Source: Bacteroidaceae bacterium | Lineage (GTDB): Bacteria > Bacteroidota > Bacteroidia > Bacteroidales > Bacteroidaceae | DNA length: 64,000 nt | Reading direction: 5' to 3' | NCBI GenBank assembly: GCA_024697945.1 | Contig: JAILRU010000099.1 | Coordinates: 1 to 64,000, forward strand | Shown: piece by piece, positions 8,369-17,184 of the stretch | How positions within the stretch are numbered: the stretch's first letter is position 1 | Layout of the letters: every line of letters starts with the position of its first letter | Notes under the pieces: generated by a model | Databases searched by the model: none | Told to the model about the DNA's origin: nothing | Seen by the model: the letters and a program-made list of their open reading frames with translations, nothing else | Program-made: the position numbers and the translations under genes

Positions 8369-10036
8369 CTATTGGTTGTTAGCAGATTTTCTGGGACGCA
8401 GGTAGATGCAGTCGAGATACATCTCGCGGGCGAAGCGCGACGTCTCGCGGGCCAGGATGGAGCATTGTATCTTCAGGCTGACCTTGAGCTCGTTCTGGTC
8501 GTAGTTGCAAGCGGGGAACTGGAATGCCTCGGCCAGCACAATGGTGTCGACGCGCTCCGGGTTGTTCTGGAACTGTGTGTTGCCGCAGTTGTCGGTCTGT
8601 GCAACACCACGCTCGTCGACATAATTGATGGTGGCCTTGAACTTGCAGGGGCGCACGTCGGGGTCCGACTGGTTGGACACGCTCTTGGGCAGCAGCACCA
8701 GGCAGATGTCGTAGCAGCCCGAGAGGGTGTTGTCGACGCGGAAGGTGAGCTCCCAGTTGGAGGTGTTGGTACGGGGCAGTATCTGCAGGTAGGCATTGTC
8801 GGAGATGCTGTCGGCCACCTGTCGGCGGCTGTTGTAGCTGCACTCCTTCTCGTTGGTGATGAGCCATGTGGTTTCGCCCTCGGCCCAAATCTCCTTGAAG
8901 AAGGTCTGCTCAGGCGTGAACGGCCATTGGTCGACCTTGTAGAGGATGCCGTTGCTGCAAGACACGGCATCGGCTCCATACAGGATGCCACCGGCGGCGA
9001 AGGGCTGGTGGAAGACGTGGTTGATGGGGCGGCCGGCCTTCCACGTCTTGCGCCAGTTGAGCCAAGGCACGGAGACGAGCGAGTCGCTCGTGGAGTGCTG
9101 GTCGCTCATGTTGAAGACGGCATCGTCGAGCAGGGCGCGGTTGGTCCAGTACTGCTGCAGCGAGTCGCGCTTGAGCGTCTTCTCGTCGTAGACGAAATAC
9201 TTCGACGCCTCGTCCCAAGCTTTCTGCCAGCCAGTGGTCGTGGGGGCCACCACCCAGTAGGTGGAGTCCTCGGCATTGAGCAGACCGATGTTCTGCAACA
9301 TGCGGTTGCGCTCGATCATCACCGAATCGATGTAGACGGGCACACCCTCTACAAGACCTATCGACACGGAGTGGTCGGCATCGAAGTAGTCCTCTTCGTA
9401 GAGGCGCAGGAAGGAGCCGATGGCGCTCATGTCGGGCAGGTCGCAGAGTGCCTCATAGAGGTTGTGGGTGAAGGGCAGCGGCTGGCTGACCACATGCAGC
9501 ACGCCGTTCTTGGCGTGGATGTTGGGCTGCGACACGCTGATGCCCTCGATCTTCCCATTCTGCACCACGGCATGCTTGGCATTGAGCATCAGCAGCGTCT
9601 GACTGCCGTCCTTGATGGAACTCGACGAGCGCGAGAGGTGGTTGAGGACAAAGAATTTCTCCACCACCGAGTCGCCCTGGTTGGTCTGCACCAGCCGCAG
9701 CAGCGAGTCGCGGTTGAAGGTGCCGTTGACGGGAGCCACCACGGTGAAGGCCTGTCCGCCATCGAGCAGCTGCGAATAGCTGACGCCGGTTTTGCGGTGC
9801 ATGCGAAACACTTTCGTCTGCTCCAGCACCTGACAGAAGTCGCTCAGCTGCTGGTTGCTCTTCATCAGCTGCCACAAGGTGGCGCTGGTGCCAGCCTGGT
9901 CGTTGCCCTCGTAATGGTCGTCCCAATCGGAGCAGGAGGAAACGAACCCTCCCCCTCCCAAAAGGAGGGCGACGAGCGCACCAAGGAGACACGCCTTTCC
10001 TGACTTCACATTCTTAATGATTGATTGTTTATCCAT
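8369..10036 (-). CDS. Fasciclin (FAS1)-domain lipoprotein
   Basis: CSDWDDHYEG lipobox; FAS1-like pattern (LLDGGQAFTVVAPVNGTFNRDSLL ... VVEKFFVLNHL ... KNGVLHVVSQPLPF). Confidence 0.82.
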   Translation of the reverse strand: MDKQSIIKNVKSGKACLLGALVALLLGGGGFVSSCSDWDDHYEGNDQAGTSATLWQLMKSNQQLSDFCQVLEQTKVFRMHRKTGVSYSQLLDGGQAFTVVAPVNGTFNRDSLLRLVQTNQGDSVVEKFFVLNHLSRSSSSIKDGSQTLLMLNAKHAVVQNGKIEGISVSQPNIHAKNGVLHVVSQPLPFTHNLYEALCDLPDMSAIGSFLRLYEEDYFDADHSVSIGLVEGVPVYIDSVMIERNRMLQNIGLLNAEDSTYWVVAPTTTGWQKAWDEASKYFVYDEKTLKRDSLQQYWTNRALLDDAVFNMSDQHSTSDSLVSVPWLNWRKTWKAGRPINHVFHQPFAAGGILYGADAVSCSNGILYKVDQWPFTPEQTFFKEIWAEGETTWLITNEKECSYNSRRQVADSISDNAYLQILPRTNTSNWELTFRVDNTLSGCYDICLVLLPKSVSNQSDPDVRPCKFKATINYVDERGVAQTDNCGNTQFQNNPERVDTIVLAEAFQFPACNYDQNELKVSLKIQCSILARETSRFAREMYLDCIYLRPRKSANNQ

Positions 10037-10071
10037 CGTTATGTTCTTTTATTTTTCTTTGTTTAGCAACT

Positions 10072-10094
10072 CTTGAACGTTCAACGTTCAACGT
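10072..10094. repeat. Heptameric repeat (gttcaac)
   Basis: ttgaacgttcaacgttcaacgta, between two FAS1 genes. Confidence 0.7.
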
Positions 10095-10095
10095 A

Positions 10096-12051
10096 TTAGT
10101 GTGTGTCCTCACCCTGCGGGCTGGCGTAGACGCTCTTGGGACAAAGCTCCAAATAGTTGAAGTTCCAGTATTTCATGGGGTCGTCGAGCACCTGCCGCAC
10201 ACGGAGGTAGTATTCTTTGCCCGGCTCCAAGTATTCGGTGGCAAGGATGCGGCGCAGGGGGCTGCCCAGCTCGCGCATGGCCGTCTCGCCGCCGCCGGGG
10301 AAGTAGCAGTCCATGGCCTTCATGTAGCCACGGTTGTGCATGGCCTTGTCGTTGAGTCGGTTTTGCTCCTCATCGTCGGTGTCGGCGATGGCACCAATCT
10401 CAGGAGCACCGCCACCCACGCGCAGGTCGATGGGAATGCCGCAGGGGTTGTTGTCGAGGTAGACCTGGATGACGCCACGCTCTTCGCCAGGGGTGTAGCC
10501 CATGCGAATCTCGTAGGTTCCCTTGTTGGGCACGGTGGGCAGCTTGAAGGTGATGTCGAAGCGGCCGCTGATGCAGAGCACATGGCCGAGGAACGACCAC
10601 CAGAAATCCTGGTCGGGGGTGACGGAGAGGAAGGTCTCCTTGGTGAAGTCGAAATTGGTGACGTAGCCACGCTTGAAGCCGCGCAGCTCGGAGGAGCCTT
10701 GGCGACCACGGCCGTCGCAGTTCATGAAGTCGGGGCTGAGGGTGGCGGGGTCGAAGCGCAGACGGCAGTTGAAGATGACGTCGCGCACGAAGGGCGAGAA
10801 GACGAGGATGTCGTCGATATAATGATAGACGCCGTTGAGGGCGTTCTGGTCGATGGTTCCCGACTCTGAGGGCGAGAGCACCTTCACACCACGGCACTGC
10901 GGGTCGTTGTTGTAGAGTCGGCCTTGGCTGCCTCGGCGGTTGATATAGAGTCCGCTGACGGCACCGGCGGCGGGACTGGCAAAGCGCACCAGCGTGCCGG
11001 GGCACATCGTCTCGTAGAACTCCTCAGGGTCGGCGATGCTCGAGCGCCAGCATTTCTCGCGGATGGGACCGGAGATAACAAACTGGTTGTACTGCGCCAC
11101 GCGGTCGAGCAGGTGGTAGCTCACAAAGCGGTTGAGCGGGTTCTTGCGGTGCTTGAAGTCATCGTCGTAGAGGCCGGCATCCTCGGGGTAGGTCTGGTCG
11201 TAGACCTGCTTGGCATAGGCCTTCAGGTCTTCAATGTCGTTGATGCCATGCTGATGGTAGACGGAGTCGGGTTCCACGAGCGCGGTGTACTTGAAATAGC
11301 GGGTGCCCACCCACTTGCAGTTCATGTAGAGGTCGCTGCCGTTGGTGCAGCGCTCGCGTGTGCCGTTATAGACGGAGTCGTCGCCGCAAGTGTAGGTCTC
11401 GTCCATGTAGCGGGTGAGCGAGTCGGCCATGCCAGTGAGGCGCAGGGCTTCGCAGAAGATGGTCAGCGAGGGGTCTTCCTCCATCTTGTCGGGCAGGAAG
11501 TCATTGCTGGCGGTGATGATGTTGTCAACCACGTGCACCACGCCGTTGGTCACCGAGTCGTTGTACTCCAGCATGCGCGAGTTCTTGTTCACGTAGTAGA
11601 TGATTTTGTTGTCGTTCACCACGTCGGAGTCGCTCGACCACACGATGAAGGCGTCGAGCATGTTCAGCTGTGGCAGGGTGCCCTCCACCACATCGGTGGT
11701 GAAGAAGGCTCCCTCCTTTATTATATGCGTACGCGCGATGGTGTCGCAGAGGTCTTGCGGCAGCTGGTCGATGCTGGCGAAGCCGCGCCGGCTGGCAAAG
11801 TTGGCCACGGCATCGTTGGTGGCTGCAAAGAGGGTGTAGCGGCCGTAGGTGGTGAGGAGCGAGAAGTAGGGTGTGCGCTTCAGCAGTGCGGTGAAGTCGC
11901 CAAACTGCTCGGGGTTGGCCTCGAGGAACTGTGCGGCGGTCATCTTCTGCGCGGTGTACATGTTCTCGGGCACGTCGTCGTTGTCAACGCAGGCCACAAA
12001 GCCACAGAAGGCGCAGATGGCACAAATGGATTTGAATATCTTGCTGTTCAT
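10096..12051 (-). CDS. Fasciclin (FAS1)-domain lipoprotein, no counterpart in cluster 2
   Basis: CVDNDDVPENMYT; FAS1 pattern (RYTLFAATNDAVANFASRRGF ... NGVVHVVDNIIT ... LNGVYHYIDDILVFSP). Confidence 0.85.
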   Translation of the reverse strand: MNSKIFKSICAICAFCGFVACVDNDDVPENMYTAQKMTAAQFLEANPEQFGDFTALLKRTPYFSLLTTYGRYTLFAATNDAVANFASRRGFASIDQLPQDLCDTIARTHIIKEGAFFTTDVVEGTLPQLNMLDAFIVWSSDSDVVNDNKIIYYVNKNSRMLEYNDSVTNGVVHVVDNIITASNDFLPDKMEEDPSLTIFCEALRLTGMADSLTRYMDETYTCGDDSVYNGTRERCTNGSDLYMNCKWVGTRYFKYTALVEPDSVYHQHGINDIEDLKAYAKQVYDQTYPEDAGLYDDDFKHRKNPLNRFVSYHLLDRVAQYNQFVISGPIREKCWRSSIADPEEFYETMCPGTLVRFASPAAGAVSGLYINRRGSQGRLYNNDPQCRGVKVLSPSESGTIDQNALNGVYHYIDDILVFSPFVRDVIFNCRLRFDPATLSPDFMNCDGRGRQGSSELRGFKRGYVTNFDFTKETFLSVTPDQDFWWSFLGHVLCISGRFDITFKLPTVPNKGTYEIRMGYTPGEERGVIQVYLDNNPCGIPIDLRVGGGAPEIGAIADTDDEEQNRLNDKAMHNRGYMKAMDCYFPGGGETAMRELGSPLRRILATEYLEPGKEYYLRVRQVLDDPMKYWNFNYLELCPKSVYASPQGEDTH

Positions 12052-12063
12052 AATCTTGTTCTT

Positions 12064-12113
12064 TAATGTTCAATGTTCATCGTTCAACGTTCAACGTCCA
12101 ACGTTCAACGTGA
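12064..12113. repeat. Heptameric repeat (tgttcaa/cgttcaa)
   Basis: tgttcaa tgttcat cgttcaa cgttcaa cgtccaa cgttcaa cgtgaat between SusD and FAS1 genes; runs into the SusD 3' end. Confidence 0.8.
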
Positions 12114-13805
12114 ATACTGCGAGTCCTCGCCGTTGGCGAAGGCGGGGTTCTGCGAGAGCAGTGGGTTCACCTTGAGTTCGCTCTTGGCGTAGGGGAAGTA
12201 GATGATGTTGGGGTCGGAGAGGCGTATGCGTATGGCATTGCTGTTCTCCTCGAACTTGTTCTGCACGGCGGCCACCAGGCTGATGGTGTTGCCGTCGCGG
12301 CGCGAGCGTCGCACCAGGTCGTACCAGCGCTTGCCCTCGAAAATGAACTCGCGCTGCCGCTCCTCCATCACAAGGTCCTCCATCTGCTTCTTCGAGCTGA
12401 TGTAGTCTTCCTTCTTCAGTGTCTGCGTCAGGTTGTTGGCACGCTTGTTCACAATGTTGATGAGGTCGAAGGCAGCGTCGAAGTCGCCATCCTGTGCCCG
12501 CTCTATGAGCGCCTCGGCCTTGATGAGGAGCATGTCGCTGAGGCGGTAGATAATCCAATGTGCGTCCTTGTCGGAATTGCTGCGCATGTTGTCGGTGAGG
12601 TGCAGGTCGTTCTCGGTGGTGACGTTCTTCGTGGTGAAGCTGACCGACGTGCGCACATACTTGGCGATGGAAAGCGCCGACGAGCCTGCCGACTTGGTGG
12701 CGGCGTAGAAGCGGCCGTCGGAGCGCTTGAACAGCGAGTTGGTGTTCTTCACCACATCCATCAGCATGAGCGCGTTGGCACTGAGGCGTCCCCTGGTGTT
12801 TTCGTTGCCGTAGTAGGAGTCCACCCACGTGTTCTTCTGGCTTTGCGTCTTGCTGAAGTAGAGTTCAAAGATGCTCTCGAAGCTGTTGCCCGTGCCGAAG
12901 ATTTCGTTGTAGGAATTGCCGCAGTTGGTGGTTCCCAGCGGAGCCTCAAGAATCATGGGAATGCTGTCGATGAGGTCCATGTTGGGCTGGCTTCCCTCGC
13001 GCTGCAGCAGCTCTTCATACTGCTTGCGCTTTTGGTCGATGACGAGGTCGCAATAGCGGATGCTGTTGTTCCAGTCGCCCTTCCAGAGATAGAGGTCGGC
13101 CAGCAGGGCGTAGACGGCCCAGCGCGTAATCTTGCTGGAGTTCTGCCAGGCGTTGGGGCTGTCGTCGGTGTAGTAGCGGCGCACAGCGTCGTCCTTCACC
13201 TTCTCCAGGCTGGTGATGAGCGAGTCGAGCACGACGTCGAACTTCGATGCTGGCAACACGTAGGTCTGCGTGTCGTCGATGCTGGGCTGCGTGGAATAGG
13301 GCACGTCGCGGAAGGTGCGTATCAGATAGAAATAGGCCAGTGCGCGCAGCGTGGCGGCCTCGGCCACATTGGCGCGCATCTCCTCCTCGCGGTAGTTGGG
13401 GTCGATGCTCTGCACCTTGGGGGCATAGTAGCACACGGTGTTGCAGCGGTTGATGCACTCGTAAATCTTGTCCCATTGGCAGTAGGGGTTCGTGGGCTGC
13501 AGGTTCTCCTTCAGTATCTCCCTCACCCCAGTGGGTGCGTTGTCGCCAGCCATCAGGTTGTCGCTGCGCAGCTCGCCCCAGATGCCCATGCGTGTGAGGG
13601 CGTCGCTGTGCTCGAGCGACTCGTAGCAGCTGTTCACCACGCTGCTGACGTCGGCTTTCTCCGTCCAGTAGTTCTCCAGCACCACCTCGTTGAGTGGCAG
13701 GATGTCGAGGAAGTCGGAGCAGGACGAAAACACAATAGCCAACAAGCAATAACCAGCAACCGTTATTGCATTGGTCATTTTCTTTATAATTGTTAGTTTT
13801 TTCAT
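12105..13805 (-). CDS. RagB/SusD family lipoprotein (cluster 1, proximal pair)
   Basis: FSSCSDFLDILPLNEVVLENYWTEKADVSSVVNSCYE; WIIYRLSDMLLIKAEALIERAQ; FEGKRWYDLVRR. Confidence 0.96.
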   Translation of the reverse strand: MKKLTIIKKMTNAITVAGYCLLAIVFSSCSDFLDILPLNEVVLENYWTEKADVSSVVNSCYESLEHSDALTRMGIWGELRSDNLMAGDNAPTGVREILKENLQPTNPYCQWDKIYECINRCNTVCYYAPKVQSIDPNYREEEMRANVAEAATLRALAYFYLIRTFRDVPYSTQPSIDDTQTYVLPASKFDVVLDSLITSLEKVKDDAVRRYYTDDSPNAWQNSSKITRWAVYALLADLYLWKGDWNNSIRYCDLVIDQKRKQYEELLQREGSQPNMDLIDSIPMILEAPLGTTNCGNSYNEIFGTGNSFESIFELYFSKTQSQKNTWVDSYYGNENTRGRLSANALMLMDVVKNTNSLFKRSDGRFYAATKSAGSSALSIAKYVRTSVSFTTKNVTTENDLHLTDNMRSNSDKDAHWIIYRLSDMLLIKAEALIERAQDGDFDAAFDLINIVNKRANNLTQTLKKEDYISSKKQMEDLVMEERQREFIFEGKRWYDLVRRSRRDGNTISLVAAVQNKFEENSNAIRIRLSDPNIIYFPYAKSELKVNPLLSQNPAFANGEDSQYSR

Positions 13806-13841
13806 TCTCTATCAATGTTTATCGTTCAACGTATATGGTCC

Positions 13842-16800
13842 TTAGAAGCTGATGGTGATGCCTCCAGTGAACGACTTGGCTCGTGGAGTCTTGGCGCCGT
13901 CGGTGACGATGCCCATCGAGCCATAGCCCACCTCGGGGTCGGCACCGGAGTATTTGGTGATGACAAAGAGGTTGTTGGCCGAGAAATGCAGCGAGAGCTG
14001 TGTGAGGCCCCACTTCTTGATGAGCTTGGGGTCGAAGTTGTAGCTGAGCTGCGAGTAGTTGAGTCGGATGAACGAACCGTCCTCGACGAAGCGGTCGGAG
14101 GGCAGTGCGTTGTAGCCGGCATCGTAGAGTGCGCGTGGGATTTCAGTGATGTCGCCCTCCACACGCCAGCGCCAGTTCACGGCACGGCTCTGGTTGTTGT
14201 TGTCAATCATCTTCTCCACGTCGCGGCGTGCCTGGTTGATGATTTTGTTGCCGTAGCGGAAGTTGAACTGGTTGTTCCACTGCAGACGTCCATAGCGCAC
14301 CTTGAAGCCGAAGCCGCCAGTGAACTTGGGCAGCGATGAGCCGAGGTAGACGATGTCGAGCTCGTTGATTTGTCCGTCGCTGTTGATGTCCTCGTAGATG
14401 GCATCGCCCCCACGGAAGATGCGGTTCTCGTCTTTCGTGCCGTCGTAGCAGTAGACCATGGGCTTCGTCATGTTGTTCTCGTCGAGCACCACCTTGCCGT
14501 CGGCATCGCGCACCACGGGAGCGTTGGGGCCGCTCACTCCGGGCACCTCCACCTCGCTGTAGTCGCTATACTGATAGACACCCTTGTAGCGGAAGCCATA
14601 GATGCTGCCGAGGGCGGTCTTCAGCTCCACACGGGTGAGGTATGACGGAGTGTGTCCGCTGCGGTCGTACTCTTGGTTGAGTTTGGCCAGGCAGGTCTCG
14701 TCCATGGCGGTGATTTCGTTCTTGTTGTTGGCGAAGGTGATGTTGAAGTCGGCCGAGAACTTGCCCGCCTTGATGATTTGGTTACCATTCAGGTTGAACT
14801 CCCAACCCACATTCTTCATGTCGCCGGCGTTCTGCACCGACAGGTTGGGATAGCCCGACGAGGTGGGAATGCCATAGCTGGTCATGAGCAGGTCGCTGGT
14901 GTACTGCCAATAGAGGTCGACGTTACCAGTGATGAGTTCGTTGAAGAATCCGAAGTCGGTACCCAAGTTGTAGGTTTTCTTCTGCTCCCACTTCAGGTTC
15001 TTCAGCTGGATGTTCGAGGGATAGTTCGACGAGGCGTTGAGATAGCCGGGGCCGTCGCCATACTTGCTGTAGAAGAGTCCCTCGGAGCTGGGCTGGCGGC
15101 CGCCGATACCCCATCCGGGACGCAGCGAGAGCATCGACACGAAGGGCAATGTCTCTTTGAACCACGGCTCGCGGCTGACGTTCCATCGCAACGAGAAGGA
15201 GGGGAAGTTACCCCATCGCTGGTCGTCGCCAAACTTGGTGCTACCGTCGCGGCGCACGGTGAAGTCGGCCATGTAGCGTCCCTTGTAGGCATAGTGGGCT
15301 GAGTAGGTGAAGTAGATGCTGCGCCAGCGCCCGCTGCCAGTCGACATGCTCTTGATGATGCCCTCGGCGGCGGTGCTCTCGATGGTGCCCGAGGGCAACC
15401 CCCATGTGCTGGTGCCCTGCGACGACGAGGTGCCGCTGGTGAGCTGTCCGCGCAGCATCATCGACAGCGAGTGGTCCTTGTTTCTGAAGGCGGGGGTGTA
15501 GGTGAGCGTATGGGTGGTGGTGACACCGAGGCTCTTCGACGAGTTCGACGTCGAGGAGTTGCTGCCGTTGTCCTTCCATCCGCTGGTACTCAGCGAGAGG
15601 GGCATGAACTGGTCGTCGTAGCGGTTGAAGATGTTGAACACCACCTTGCCCTCGTAGTCCAGTCGATGATGGTCTTGGTCGATGCCCAGCAGACGGTAGT
15701 TCAGCTTAAACTCCGGCGTGATGTTGTAGCTGGTGTCGTAGCTCTTGGCCAGGTGCGCCAGCGCCACGGGGTTCTTGTGGTTCAGCTGGTCGCGCAGCTT
15801 GTCGTTCACGGTGGGCAGCATCGAGTAGTATTCGTCAGTGATGTCGTTGCTGTTGGCATCCTCCTCATAAATGGAGAGGTTGGGCATGCGCACGTAGGCG
15901 ATGGAGAGCAGGTCGCCAGCGTTCTTCTTGTTCTTGGTGTAGGTGAGCGCGATGTTGGTCTCGATTTTGATGCGGTCGCTGACGAAGTAGTCGAGGTTGA
16001 CACGCGATGTGAATCGGTCGAGTCGCTGCTCGATGATGGAGCCGGTCTCATGGTCGTAGCCAGCACCGATGCGGAAATGTGCCTTCTCGCCGCCGCCGGT
16101 CAGCGCCAGGTAGTGGTTCTGTCGCCAGCCGGTCTTCTTCACCAGCGAGAGCCAGTCGGTGTTGTCGTCGTACATGCGCCACTCGGGGAATCCGCTGGTC
16201 TTGTATTGTATCTCGTTGATGTCGCTGGCATCGTCGCTCATGCGCGGGTTGAAATACTCTTCCTTGAGCAGCATGGTGTACTCGTCGCCATTGAGCAGCT
16301 TGTAGCCGTTGGGCTGATAGGTGCCAGTGAGTCGGAAGCTGTAGTTCACGCGTGTCTTGCCGCGTGCACCGCGCTTGGTCTTGATTTCGATGACACCATT
16401 ACTGCCCTGCGAGCCATAGACGGCTGTGGAGGCGGCGTCTTTCAGCACGGTGATGCTCTCGATGTCCTCGGGGTTCACGTTGAGCAGCTCGGCGAATTTC
16501 TCCTCGTTGGCCGACTGGAAGTCGAAGTCGTTGGTGTTGGTCTCCCAGATGTTGCCGTCGACCACGATGAGCGGCTCGCTACTGCCGTTGATGCTCGACA
16601 CGCCACGCAGACGCATGCTGGTGCCGCTGCCCAGGTTACCACTGTTGGCCACGATGTCGAGTCCGGCGATACGGCCCTGCAGGGCCTCGTCGACGGTGGT
16701 CATCGACAGACCCTCGAACTCCGACATCGAGATGCTCTGCTGGGCTGTTGAGATTTCGTCGACAGGGATGCTCAGTCCGTTGCCCTGCGTGCGCTTCTTC

Positions 16801-17153
16801 GAGGTGATGGTCACCTCCTGTATTTGCGTAGCGTCTTGCAGGGTGATGTTGAACTTGGTCTTGTTGAAGGGCAGGACGACGGTCTTCGCGCCCACATAGG
16901 TGACGCGGAGCTTGTCCTTGGGGTTCTTCAGCTTGAACGAGAAGTTGCCGCTCATGTCGGTCACTGCCGATGCCACGATACGGTTGGCGGCGTCGATTTC
17001 CACCACGTTGGCCATCATCACGGGCCCATAGGCGTCGCTCACGGTGCCGCTGATGATGTCGCCAGCCTGCTGTGCGGCTGCGCGGCCAATGAACAATGAA
17101 GAAAGAATAAATAATAAACCTATCTTCTTTCTGATGCGAATATATTTTTTCAT
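13842..17153 (-). CDS. SusC/RagA family TonB-dependent receptor (cluster 1, proximal pair)
   Basis: ISGTVSDAYGPVMMANVVEID; plug NSGNLGSGTSMRLRGVSSING, NPEDIESITVLKDAASTAVYGSQGSNGVIEIKTKRG. Confidence 0.97.
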   Translation of the reverse strand: MKKYIRIRKKIGLLFILSSLFIGRAAAQQAGDIISGTVSDAYGPVMMANVVEIDAANRIVASAVTDMSGNFSFKLKNPKDKLRVTYVGAKTVVLPFNKTKFNITLQDATQIQEVTITSKKRTQGNGLSIPVDEISTAQQSISMSEFEGLSMTTVDEALQGRIAGLDIVANSGNLGSGTSMRLRGVSSINGSSEPLIVVDGNIWETNTNDFDFQSANEEKFAELLNVNPEDIESITVLKDAASTAVYGSQGSNGVIEIKTKRGARGKTRVNYSFRLTGTYQPNGYKLLNGDEYTMLLKEEYFNPRMSDDASDINEIQYKTSGFPEWRMYDDNTDWLSLVKKTGWRQNHYLALTGGGEKAHFRIGAGYDHETGSIIEQRLDRFTSRVNLDYFVSDRIKIETNIALTYTKNKKNAGDLLSIAYVRMPNLSIYEEDANSNDITDEYYSMLPTVNDKLRDQLNHKNPVALAHLAKSYDTSYNITPEFKLNYRLLGIDQDHHRLDYEGKVVFNIFNRYDDQFMPLSLSTSGWKDNGSNSSTSNSSKSLGVTTTHTLTYTPAFRNKDHSLSMMLRGQLTSGTSSSQGTSTWGLPSGTIESTAAEGIIKSMSTGSGRWRSIYFTYSAHYAYKGRYMADFTVRRDGSTKFGDDQRWGNFPSFSLRWNVSREPWFKETLPFVSMLSLRPGWGIGGRQPSSEGLFYSKYGDGPGYLNASSNYPSNIQLKNLKWEQKKTYNLGTDFGFFNELITGNVDLYWQYTSDLLMTSYGIPTSSGYPNLSVQNAGDMKNVGWEFNLNGNQIIKAGKFSADFNITFANNKNEITAMDETCLAKLNQEYDRSGHTPSYLTRVELKTALGSIYGFRYKGVYQYSDYSEVEVPGVSGPNAPVVRDADGKVVLDENNMTKPMVYCYDGTKDENRIFRGGDAIYEDINSDGQINELDIVYLGSSLPKFTGGFGFKVRYGRLQWNNQFNFRYGNKIINQARRDVEKMIDNNNQSRAVNWRWRVEGDITEIPRALYDAGYNALPSDRFVEDGSFIRLNYSQLSYNFDPKLIKKWGLTQLSLHFSANNLFVITKYSGADPEVGYGSMGIVTDGAKTPRAKSFTGGITISF

Positions 17154-17184
17154 ATACGATCTTCCTTTCTTTATTATTTATCCA

